A stretch of DNA of 15,182 bases from Steroidobacteraceae bacterium (GTDB lineage Bacteria > Pseudomonadota > Gammaproteobacteria > Steroidobacterales > Steroidobacteraceae). The notes under the pieces were generated by a model. The model saw only the letters and a list, made by a program, of their open reading frames with translations. It made no database searches and was not told where the DNA came from. Below, piece by piece: positions 8,561 to 15,182 of the stretch (positions within the stretch are counted from its first letter, which is position 1; each line of letters starts with the position of its first letter). A program made the position numbers and the translations under genes. The DNA lies in the NCBI GenBank assembly GCA_025927665.1, contig JAICKZ010000037.1:1-15182 (forward strand). Direction: 5' to 3'.

Positions 8561-8596
8561 ATTAACTGGAATCTATCTCAAATTTAAAATCGCCGC

Positions 8597-9907
8597 TTAG
8601 CCTTGCGCAATCACAACCCTATTTTTGCCATCACTCTTAGCCACACGCAAAGCTTTATTCGCGGCATCAAACAACTGCTGCAATGTTTCATTGGTTCGCA
8701 GCGTGGCAACGCCAAAACTGGCGGTAATTTTTATATCGTGATTAAAGTTGTAGTTGGCGATCAGTAAGCGGACTTTTTCTGCAACCATTCTTGCCTGGTC
8801 AATTTGTGTGTTACGACAGATCAGCAAAAATTCTTCGCCATCCCAACGTGCAAACAAATCATTGTTACGAATATGCGCTTTAACAATACTGGTCACTTCG
8901 GCAAGCACATAGTCAGCGACGGTGTGTCCATGCTGATCATTGATATTCCTGAAGTGATCAATATCCATTAACACCAATGATAATGGTTTCTTTTGCTGAC
9001 GCCACTCACCTAGTCCTATTTGTAATGCCTCAGCTATTCCATGGCGATTAAATACACCAGTTGGTGTATCGCTATCGTCAACGGCTTTTTCCTCTAACTC
9101 CCAAGTATGCGTATCTAATAAAGCATTGACCTCGGCGAGGTTACCCGTTCGCTTTTTTTGCAATCGAACTTCCTTGGCAAGCCTGGCTATTCGATACACC
9201 AACACAGTCATAAAAATGCATAACCAGATCGTGATAATAATCAGATACCATTTTTCTGTAGAGAATTGCTGGCCAATCAACTCCACACGATGCAGATGGA
9301 AATGATGTTCGCCTAAGGCATTGGTACTGCCAGTTTGAATTTCAAAGATAACGGTATTTTCAAACTGCGGATGGCTTAGTCCCGGCGGAATTTTGTAATC
9401 GACTATCCACCAATTGGCAACGAAAAAATCGCTGAGTGAAAACTCAATCATGCGATTCTTCAACAGGTCGGTAGAAAACTCAATCTGATTATATTTGGTG
9501 CTCGAGGTGTCTTCGATCTTGCTGTACAGCGGATCAAAGTCACGCAAGTACATACGCAATGTTTTGCTGGGCCCTTCATAGTCCAACCAAACACGAATTT
9601 TGTTGTAATTACGCAAGTCCACTCCATGCAGACGATTGGGATCGAAGAACAATTCCACTTCACAAAATGGATATGCGTATTTATCGCGCACCGTACACCG
9701 CCATTCAAACCCTGATGTGTCCAGTAGTTCGATACTACTATTACCGCCATTGGGCACATCATCATAAGCACGCACGGTATAGTGACTGTCCGGTGTGATC
9801 ACAATTGTCGAGCGTAGAATATATTTCTCGCCCCATATCGCTGCGAGAGTAAGCAGTACTAAAATTCCAAGCGTTATTTCCAATCGCCAAATACGGTTCA
9901 TAGTCAC
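8597..9907 (-). CDS. Membrane GGDEF protein (diguanylate-cyclase-like) with periplasmic sensor domain
   Basis: Probably a c-di-GMP synthase or receptor in the inner membrane, 436 aa. The first membrane segment is at about 9-26. A periplasmic domain (about 30-215) has beta-rich, aromatic-rich sequence (VDLRNYNKIRVWLDYEG, 96-112; IFEIQTG, 187-193) that looks like a galactose-binding or carbohydrate-binding jelly roll, a tentative call. The second membrane segment is at about 220-240, followed by a short helical linker. The GGDEF domain spans about 280-433: MDIDHFRNIND (314-324), the inhibitory I-site RNND (347-350), and the active loop DGEEF (356-360) where GGEEF is usual. Further deviations are PTG for LTG (282-284), ADYVL for GDxxL (331-335) and ALR for ALY (419-421). 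Activity is therefore uncertain. The upstream start at 9907 is GTG; an ATG at 9901 is equally plausible, and neither has a clear ribosome site. It stands alone between two transporter operons. Confidence 0.88.
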   Translation of the reverse strand: MTMNRIWRLEITLGILVLLTLAAIWGEKYILRSTIVITPDSHYTVRAYDDVPNGGNSSIELLDTSGFEWRCTVRDKYAYPFCEVELFFDPNRLHGVDLRNYNKIRVWLDYEGPSKTLRMYLRDFDPLYSKIEDTSSTKYNQIEFSTDLLKNRMIEFSLSDFFVANWWIVDYKIPPGLSHPQFENTVIFEIQTGSTNALGEHHFHLHRVELIGQQFSTEKWYLIIITIWLCIFMTVLVYRIARLAKEVRLQKKRTGNLAEVNALLDTHTWELEEKAVDDSDTPTGVFNRHGIAEALQIGLGEWRQQKKPLSLVLMDIDHFRNINDQHGHTVADYVLAEVTSIVKAHIRNNDLFARWDGEEFLLICRNTQIDQARMVAEKVRLLIANYNFNHDIKITASFGVATLRTNETLQQLFDAANKALRVAKSDGKNRVVIAQG

Positions 9908-10039
9908 TTGTCGACATAGCAGATTTAGATCAATTGCAGTTTTACTTTATATAACAGAAGCCGTTTTAAAGTGATGGCGATTGGCGCTTTACGTTTTCTT
10001 TCGAAACATAAAATGATGTGGCTATCACAATTTATTTGA

Positions 10040-11812
10040 TCAAGTTTTTAATTCAGCGGATAAATCAAATTGCTCGAACTTAATACCCAACCATTCAAGA
10101 CCAAATATGATCTCGATCGTCAAGATAATAATCACAATTATGGTAGCGATGGTAGTGGCGATCATAACGCCAACCGCCCATTTGGTTAAGAAAAAAAATA
10201 GTACTGCGAATAGTGCCGCGGGTAGCAACGAAAATATAATAATCAATAACAATCCTGCAATAAACAGTAGTCGTTGACCGAATACTTCGACACCTCCTGG
10301 ACTACCTTGACCAATTTGCGTCCATGCAGGAAACATAATTGCGAAAGCATTCAACACCAGCAATTGAATGGTAAGTAGCAAAGCCGCAACGATTGCAATT
10401 GCTATCGTGACACCACATTGAATAGCAGGTGTCATCCACTTGACGCTATGGTTCGGCAAGCACAATGACGCCACCAATAATAATATGCAGAAAAAGGTGG
10501 TGAGCACTACAGCTGGAGTCAGTATCTCACCCAATACAACCTGCCAACCGCGTAATGGATAAGTTTTGAGTATATCGGCATTCAATAGATCACTGCGTAA
10601 ATCCTGTCTGGCAATCAATGGACCAAGAAACAGTACATAACCTGCAAAAGAGGAGGAGAAAAGCAGAACCGCAATTCGTATGACTTCATGATCACCATGA
10701 TTGATCCAATAACTACCTACTATGACAATAGTGAACGCATAACAGGCTAACTTGAATCGCAAGTAAGACGCGGTGGCAAATAAATTTTTCCACAAGAATG
10801 CCCACTCGGGTCGTCGCACTGCATCCAAATTAAAGGGTGGCTGCTTTATTTTTGGTGCGCCACTGCCCATGCGCCGCTTGCCGGCGCGTACTGCCACCAG
10901 TTTGGCCGCGCGCTTTTCTGCTTTGACAATCGATGCTTCTTCGAATGAAACTTCACTGCGTAACACCCAGTAATAATGCAATACCAGCAACAACAATGCC
11001 GGCAACGCCGATAACAAAAATGATCTCCAATCATTGGCCAACATAGGAGCCACGGCAATCTTTGCGGGCAAGAGCAACCACGATAGCGGCGCCGTTTTAA
11101 ATAAGATCACTGCATAATTTTTTATTACACTGATATCGACTAATTTACTGGACAGCGTTATGGGTATGACCTGCGCTGTCCATAAACCAAAAGCAATCGC
11201 CACTGCCAAGAAACCGATGATGATCGTCAGTTGGCGCCGCAGCGAAGTAATGCCGCGATCAAAAAGGCGTGTAATTACAAATGAGGCGGCCATGGAATGC
11301 AACGACAGGATGATCAGCAATAACCACCACCCGATAAAGCGAACGATTACGTTGCCAGACACAAAGCGTCCAATGCTGGAGAATATTGAAAAGATCAATG
11401 CAGTGAACAACAAACCAACCGCCAGATTGATGATTCGATAATGAATCAAGGCGCGGCGACTGATTGGCGCGGGAAATAGAAAAGCAATTTCTGCTTCAGT
11501 AAAAGTTAATGCCGCACGCGCGCGCGGCCACGCCCAATTCAGGATTACATATAGCGTACATAGCGATGCCGCGACAATGACTGAGGATGAAAAATATAGA
11601 TCGCCAAGATTGTTTGGAGTAATTGCCGAAACTATAGACTGTGATTGACGAGGTAACTGCAACTGACGAAACACCGCCAAATATAAATAGGCAATGCCTG
11701 CGATTGCACCGAACAAATACTTCGGCTGCTTAAGACGTTTGGTGCGCGCAATGATTGCATTTCCAATCGCAGTAACGCGCAAATAAATTAAGGCGCTGAT
11801 AACGGAGTTCAT
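10040..11812 (-). CDS. Membrane subunit of an ABC exporter, substrate unknown
   Basis: A 590-aa polytopic protein with many hydrophobic segments. An early region reads FTEAEIAFLFPAPISRR, which I recognise as typical of a putative ABC-exporter permease family (Pfam 'ABC_export'-like); this is from memory, not a search. A charged cytoplasmic loop near the middle, rich in Lys/Arg/Ala, precedes RRPEWAFLWKN. The C-terminal half carries another cluster of membrane helices. I chose the ATG at 11812, which lies 2 nt after the ATPase stop and has GGAG about 8 nt upstream; the alternative TTG at 11818 overlaps that stop. The arrangement implies translational coupling with the ATPase at 11815-12600, forming an export complex. 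Nothing in the sequence points to a substrate. Confidence 0.8.
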   Translation of the reverse strand: MNSVISALIYLRVTAIGNAIIARTKRLKQPKYLFGAIAGIAYLYLAVFRQLQLPRQSQSIVSAITPNNLGDLYFSSSVIVAASLCTLYVILNWAWPRARAALTFTEAEIAFLFPAPISRRALIHYRIINLAVGLLFTALIFSIFSSIGRFVSGNVIVRFIGWWLLLIILSLHSMAASFVITRLFDRGITSLRRQLTIIIGFLAVAIAFGLWTAQVIPITLSSKLVDISVIKNYAVILFKTAPLSWLLLPAKIAVAPMLANDWRSFLLSALPALLLLVLHYYWVLRSEVSFEEASIVKAEKRAAKLVAVRAGKRRMGSGAPKIKQPPFNLDAVRRPEWAFLWKNLFATASYLRFKLACYAFTIVIVGSYWINHGDHEVIRIAVLLFSSSFAGYVLFLGPLIARQDLRSDLLNADILKTYPLRGWQVVLGEILTPAVVLTTFFCILLLVASLCLPNHSVKWMTPAIQCGVTIAIAIVAALLLTIQLLVLNAFAIMFPAWTQIGQGSPGGVEVFGQRLLFIAGLLLIIIFSLLPAALFAVLFFFLTKWAVGVMIATTIATIIVIIILTIEIIFGLEWLGIKFEQFDLSAELKT

Positions 11813-11814
11813 GT

Positions 11815-12600
11815 TCAATGCTCCGAACCGCCAGTGGCACGAATAAAAATTTCTTCCAGGCTGACATGGCTTTCGCCGGCGCTGAATTGAGCCACCACTT
11901 CTTCCATACTGCCGGCAACAAGTTTTTCACCACGCTTGAGAATAAGCACATGCGTGCATACCTCTTCAAGTAAGTGCATCAAGTGCGAACTCAGCACAAT
12001 CGCCGCACCTGCACGTGCACGTTGCAAAATGGAATTTTTAATACGACGAATACCCAATGGATCAAGTCCGGTCAATGGTTCATCAAAGAACATGACTTTG
12101 GGTGTATGCAACAGACCACAGGCAATGGCCAACTTTTGTTTCATACCGCGTGACAATACACCAGGAAGTTGATCGGCTTTGTCCGCAATTTCGAACTCAT
12201 CAAGCAAGGGTTGTGCGACAGTCTGATAATTTTCGACTCCATACACACGTGCGACAAATGCAAGATGTTGTCGCACCGTTAGATAGTCAAATAGTCTGGG
12301 TTCATCGGGAAAAAACGCCAGCGAAGCTTTTGCATTAATTGTATCGGTTAACAAATCATGTCCCGCAATCGAGATGGAACCACGCGTCGGCGGAATAATG
12401 CCACTGATGGAACGCAGAGTAGTGGTTTTGCCTGCGCCATTCGGTCCAACAAGGCCAAGCACTTCACCAGATCGTACCGTGAACGATAAATCCTTTACGG
12501 CAAGAAACTGATCATATAGTTTTGAAAGTCCACTAACTTCAATTAGTGCTTTTGGCAACGACTGCATGTCATTCGTCAACGGCTCATTCATTAACATCAC
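11815..12600 (-). CDS. ABC exporter ATP-binding subunit
   Basis: A single-domain ABC ATPase (261 aa) of the ABC-2/CcmA-like exporter type, working with the membrane protein encoded immediately downstream. Walker A GPNGAGKT (52-59), signature LSRGMKQK (149-156), Walker B MFFDEPLTGLD (170-180) and the H-loop SSH (204-206) are all present, so it should hydrolyse ATP. The Q-loop region reads FFPDEPRLFDYLT, with Asp/Glu where Gln is usual, a variant I associate with this exporter group. The first codon is uncertain: GTG at 12600, with ATG at 12597 and 12591 also in frame, and none with a strong ribosome site. The conserved domain starts near residue 20, so any of these works. The substrate cannot be inferred. 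Confidence 0.9.
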   Translation of the reverse strand: MMLMNEPLTNDMQSLPKALIEVSGLSKLYDQFLAVKDLSFTVRSGEVLGLVGPNGAGKTTTLRSISGIIPPTRGSISIAGHDLLTDTINAKASLAFFPDEPRLFDYLTVRQHLAFVARVYGVENYQTVAQPLLDEFEIADKADQLPGVLSRGMKQKLAIACGLLHTPKVMFFDEPLTGLDPLGIRRIKNSILQRARAGAAIVLSSHLMHLLEEVCTHVLILKRGEKLVAGSMEEVVAQFSAGESHVSLEEIFIRATGGSEH

Positions 12601-12658
12601 CCAAATTGTTTGCAGCCCTGCTTGTTTCTTAATTATTTCTACTCATCAGCACCACTTG

Positions 12659-12910
12659 TTAACCCCAGCGCAGTTTCATGATGAGAATGGCGCCCGCTAA
12701 TACCAATGTCACCGCGTTGGCAGCCACCACTGGCCATGCACTTACGTGAATGCCATAGCTGATCCACATGATGACTCCCACGGTGAAGATGCTATACATC
12801 CACAGCGACACATCAGCTGCATGACGTGACTTCCACGTCTTGATTACTTGAGGAACAAAAGACACCGTGGTCAATGTGGCGGCGATGTAGCCAATAATAT
12901 CAGGCTGCAT
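12659..12910 (-). CDS. SemiSWEET-type sugar transporter (PQ-loop/MtN3 family)
   Basis: A small inner-membrane protein of 83 aa with three predicted helices, the size of bacterial SemiSWEETs, which dimerise to form a sugar uniporter. Helix 1 holds the PQ motif in SFVPQVIKTWK (17-27). Helix 2 holds MWISYGI (48-54), including the conserved Trp49. Helix 3 holds VVAANAVTL (61-69), with Asn65 at the position of the substrate-binding Asn. I chose the ATG at 12910 because AAGGAC lies about 7 nt upstream; an ATG at 12979 would add 23 residues with no family resemblance and no ribosome site. It lies 58 bp upstream of the ABC exporter genes and is divergent from the efflux operon. Sugar specificity is unknown; xylose genes lie nearby but not adjacent. 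Confidence 0.85.
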   Translation of the reverse strand: MQPDIIGYIAATLTTVSFVPQVIKTWKSRHAADVSLWMYSIFTVGVIMWISYGIHVSAWPVVAANAVTLVLAGAILIMKLRWG

Positions 12911-12981
12911 AGTGACTGTCCTTATGGAGGTTATGAATCTATGATGCCATAGACAATGATGGGCAAGCCGATTTTCCAAGA

Positions 12982-13114
12982 CCTATCTCAAAATGCTGCG
13001 CTTTTATCTTGTATTCATGCGGCGCTCGGAATCCTCATTTATTTCTGTATAAACTCCGGTACCTGCGCTCCACTGAACACAAACTTAACCTCGCTCGCTA
13101 CATTTTGGGATAGG
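12982..13114. repeat. MITE-like imperfect palindromic element, about 133 bp
   Basis: The ends are inverted repeats matching at 13 of 14 positions: CCTATCTCAAAATG (12982-12995) and CATTTTGGGATAGG (13101-13114). Further in, TTGTATTCA (13009-13017) pairs with TGAACACAA (13074-13082) at 8 of 9, and GC-rich arms and a TTTAT/ATAAA core add to the symmetry. The whole stretch could fold into one long interrupted hairpin. It codes for nothing evident. This architecture is typical of small non-autonomous palindromic repeats. No target-site duplication was identified, so the exact boundaries are approximate. Confidence 0.6.
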
Positions 13115-13119
13115 TTCTA

Positions 13120-13137
13120 CATAAGAAAATTCTTATG
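13120..13137. promoter_or_regulatory. Perfect dyad CATAAGAA-AA-TTCTTATG
   Basis: Eight-base arms around a 2-nt centre, immediately right of the palindromic element. The 2-nt centre disfavours an RNA hairpin with full arms and fits a DNA operator for a dimeric regulator better. It lies about 250 bp upstream of the acrA-like gene and 210 bp upstream of the SemiSWEET gene. The regulator is unknown. Confidence 0.35.
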
Positions 13138-13331
13138 CATGTCGAGCTTTTCGAGTTGTTATCAATTTAGTGCAATACCGGCACCTATCCCATTAGATAG
13201 ATTTACTGAGGACTTCTGTAAATCCTACAATATAGGATCGGATCGCGATTGCTGGTTTTGTCAGGCTACGCAGCCAATAACTTACCCACATTTTAAAATC
13301 ATTTATTTATTCATCATTTTCTATTGCGTCC

Positions 13332-13347
13332 ATTCAAAGAATTGAAT
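13332..13347. promoter_or_regulatory. Perfect dyad ATTCAA-AGAA-TTGAAT upstream of the efflux operon
   Basis: Six-base arms around a 4-nt centre, ending about 40 bp before the GTG start of the acrA-like gene. The position suits an operator or 5'-leader element. A second small dyad, ATCCTA-N5-TAGGAT, lies at 13222-13238. AT-rich DNA produces such dyads by chance, so this is tentative. Confidence 0.3.
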
Positions 13348-13387
13348 AAGGTCAGGCGTCTTGGAAACTTATTACTAGGGTATTCGC

Positions 13388-14551
13388 GTGCATTTCTCAC
13401 AACTGATTTTTAGTCGATGGATTGGCGCTCTGTGTATCTCCCTGCTGCTATTGGTAGCTTGCAGTAAACCACAAAACGGCATGCCGGGCAGAGCTGCGCC
13501 ACAAGTCATCGTGACCACACTTAAATCACAGCCCGTGACATTAACTCGAGAATTGTCCGGAAAAACCAGTGCTTTTTTAATATCCGAAGTTCGGCCACAA
13601 GTCAGTGGCATCATAAAACGGCGTTTATTTACTGAAGGTGCCTATGTAAAAGCGGGACAACCTTTATATGAAATTGATGATGCTCTATATCAAGCACAGT
13701 ATCACAGTGCCGAAGCTACTTTGCAAAAAGCGCAAGCCACTTTGCATGTCACACAGCTAGCCGCAGATCGAGCTGCCGAAGTACTGAAGATCGGTGCCAT
13801 TAGTCAACAAGAAAATGACAATGCCGTTGCAGCACTCGATCAGGCCAAAGCCGATGTGGCAGCAGCACAAGCTGCGGTCGCCAGCAGCCGTGTCAATTTG
13901 GTGTATGCCCATATCGCCTCTCCCATTTCCGGACGCATTGGCAGCTCATCCGTTACCCAAGGCGCATTAGTCACTGCTAATCAAGCCGCTGCGTTAGCAA
14001 CGATAACCCAGCTTGATCCTATTTATGTAGATGTAAACCAATCGAGTAATGAATGGCTGGAGCTTAAGCGTGAAATTGAATCCGGTCGTGTTAAGGCGCG
14101 CACCTCGGGCACGCCCACTAAAATTCTGCTGCAAGATGGCAGTACTTATAATCATGAAGGCAAGTTGCAATTTGCCGATGTCACCGTCGATCCTGCCACC
14201 GGTAATTTAATGTTGCGAGTTATTGTGCCCAATCCCGACGGTGTGTTGATGCCGGGTATGTATGTGCGTGCAGTAATAAACGAAGGCGTGTTGGCTGACG
14301 GTATATTGGTGCCGCAGCAAGGCATTATGCGTGATCCAAAAGGTACTGCCACTGCATTGATCGTCGATAAAGAAAATAAAGTACAACCGCATGAAGCGAA
14401 GGTGTCGCGCACCATTGGTGATAAATGGTTGGTTGAAGATGGATTGATGGCGGGCGACCGCGTCATTGTCGAAGGCTTGCAAAAAGTACAACCGGGTATG
14501 ACGGTTGATGCAGTAGAAGCTGGAACGCAAGCTGCCGCCAGCAACCATTAA
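13388..14551 (+). CDS. RND efflux membrane-fusion lipoprotein (AcrA/MexA family)
   Basis: Periplasmic adaptor linking an RND pump to a TolC-type outer-membrane channel, 387 aa. The start codon is GTG at 13388, with AGGG 7 nt upstream. It has a lipoprotein signal with lipobox LVAC and modified Cys25, so it should be anchored to the inner membrane. The first half-lipoyl region is VRPQVSGIIKRRL (68-80) through PLYEIDD (92-98). A long Ala/Gln-rich coiled-coil hairpin covers about 100-170. Its tip has Arg128, Val132 (Leu in the usual R-x3-L-x6-S motif, with Leu133 next to it) and Ser139. The second lipoyl half, ASPISGRIG (177-185), and the beta-barrel and membrane-proximal domains follow. The stop is 13 bp before the pump gene. 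Substrates are probably hydrophobic drugs, inferred from family only. acrA- or mexA-like; orthology is not established. Confidence 0.93.
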   Translation: MHFSQLIFSRWIGALCISLLLLVACSKPQNGMPGRAAPQVIVTTLKSQPVTLTRELSGKTSAFLISEVRPQVSGIIKRRLFTEGAYVKAGQPLYEIDDALYQAQYHSAEATLQKAQATLHVTQLAADRAAEVLKIGAISQQENDNAVAALDQAKADVAAAQAAVASSRVNLVYAHIASPISGRIGSSSVTQGALVTANQAAALATITQLDPIYVDVNQSSNEWLELKREIESGRVKARTSGTPTKILLQDGSTYNHEGKLQFADVTVDPATGNLMLRVIVPNPDGVLMPGMYVRAVINEGVLADGILVPQQGIMRDPKGTATALIVDKENKVQPHEAKVSRTIGDKWLVEDGLMAGDRVIVEGLQKVQPGMTVDAVEAGTQAAASNH

Positions 14552-14564
14552 TTAGGAAAGTCAC

Positions 14565-15182
14565 ATGTCACGGTTTTTTATTGATCGACCTATTTTTGCT
14601 TGGGTAGTAGCCATCATTGTCATGCTGATTGGTGTGCTAGCGATTACTCGCATACCTATCTCGCGTTATCCGGTCATCGCGCCACCCGCAATCACGATTT
14701 CCGCCGCTTATCCAGGCGCATCAGCGAAAACGGCGGAAGACTCTGTCACGCAAATTATTGAACAAACCATGACCGGTTTGGACGGTTTGCTTTACATCAC
14801 ATCGAGCAGTGATAGTAACGGTAGTATTTCGATTACGCTGACCTTCGCCAGCGGCACGGATCCAGACACTGCGCAAGTGCAAGTACAAAATCGCGTACAA
14901 CAAGCAACGCCTTCGTTGCCACAAATCGTTCAACAGCAAGGCATCAACATCAGTAAATCCAATAGTGGTTTTCTGGTTGCAGTAGGCTTTGTGTCGGAAG
15001 ACGGAAAAATGGATCGTGGTGATATTGCTGATTACTTATCAAACTATGTGGTCGATCAGCTTAGCCGTGTACCCGGCGTGGGCACAGTGCAGTTGTTTGG
15101 TAGCAAGTACGCGATGCGCATATGGCTGGACCCGAATAAGCTTAATGTATATTCATTGACGCCCAATGACATCGTTGCTGCC
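14565..15182 (+). CDS. RND multidrug efflux pump (AcrB/MexB family), N-terminal part
   Basis: Proton-driven inner-membrane pump of the HAE-1 family; the first 206 residues are visible before the window ends (the family is usually about 1,030-1,050 aa). The N-terminus MSRFFIDRPIFAWVVAII begins the first membrane helix, as in AcrB. The porter domain then shows PAITISAAYPGA (41-52), VTQIIEQTMTGLDGL (61-75), ITLTFASGTDPD (90-101), AQVQVQNRV (103-111), LPQIVQQQG (118-126), GVGTVQLFGSKYAMRIW (171-187) and the DPNKL turn (189-193). All align with AcrB without gaps or breaks as far as seen. ATG at 14565 follows AGGAAAG, a good ribosome site. Expected to work as a trimer with the upstream adaptor; no outer-membrane channel gene is visible. 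Confidence 0.95.
   Translation, partial: MSRFFIDRPIFAWVVAIIVMLIGVLAITRIPISRYPVIAPPAITISAAYPGASAKTAEDSVTQIIEQTMTGLDGLLYITSSSDSNGSISITLTFASGTDPDTAQVQVQNRVQQATPSLPQIVQQQGINISKSNSGFLVAVGFVSEDGKMDRGDIADYLSNYVVDQLSRVPGVGTVQLFGSKYAMRIWLDPNKLNVYSLTPNDIVAA

Larger units (their letters stand above)
12911..13387. other. Divergent non-coding region between SemiSWEET and acrA-like genes
   Basis: This 477-bp region should contain the promoters of both divergent units. It holds a palindromic MITE-like element, three short dyads and AT-rich stretches. No regulator gene of the AcrR/TetR kind lies here. An open frame covering 12956-13345 on the plus strand is judged non-coding because it crosses the palindromic element and lacks a ribosome site. 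Confidence 0.6.

Noticed and set aside
11812..11818. TTG start of the ABC exporter permease overlapping the ATPase stop by 4 nt
   Set aside because: An ATG six bases downstream has a properly spaced GGAG and sits 2 nt after the stop, so it is the better start.
12911..12979. N-terminal extension of the SemiSWEET gene
   Set aside because: The extra 23 residues are His/Arg-rich, unlike the family, and the ATG at 12910 has its own AAGGAC site.
12956..13345. 129-codon open frame on the plus strand
   Set aside because: It crosses the palindromic repeat element, has no ribosome site, overlaps no recognisable family and has patchy cysteine-rich and low-complexity composition. It is probably a chance open frame.

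Overview
The window looks like chromosomal DNA from a Gram-negative proteobacterium, most likely a gammaproteobacterium of moderate GC. The evidence is a two-partner secretion pair, an RND efflux operon with a lipoprotein adaptor, and a xylose ABC transporter whose binding protein closely resembles enterobacterial XylF. I cannot name a genus from the sequence alone. Gene content is accessory-like and rich in transport. No tRNA, rRNA, CRISPR array, transposase or phage gene was seen.

Layout, following transcription from right to left on the minus strand: a SemiSWEET-type sugar transporter (12910-12659); a two-gene ABC exporter of unknown substrate (ATPase 12600-11815, membrane protein 11812-10040); a membrane diguanylate-cyclase-like protein with a periplasmic sensor domain (9907-8597); a xylose-type ABC importer in the order xylF, xylG, xylH (8391-4418); and a two-partner secretion locus, tpsB (4036-2282) then tpsA (2207 running off the left edge). 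On the plus strand, divergent from the SemiSWEET gene, an acrA-like adaptor (13388-14551) and an acrB-like RND pump (14565 running off the right edge) form an operon.

Non-coding DNA: the 477-bp divergent region 12911-13387 carries a MITE-like imperfect palindrome of about 133 bp (12982-13114) and three short dyads. The xylG-xylH gap carries a perfect 20-bp palindrome of the ATTCCCGC...GCGGGAAT type, which is dispersed in many proteobacterial genomes. The region upstream of xylF holds a TATAAT box next to a perfect dyad that also resembles a sigma-54 -24/-12 element.

Functionally the window combines sugar uptake (XylFGH, SemiSWEET), a possible extracytoplasmic sensor tied to c-di-GMP, secretion of a large filamentous-haemagglutinin-like surface exoprotein, and multidrug efflux. 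A link from sugar sensing to c-di-GMP to exoprotein is only a hypothesis. No system here is clearly new. The least ordinary items are the degenerate GGDEF sensor, the palindromic element, and the TPS exoprotein, whose effector end lies outside the window.
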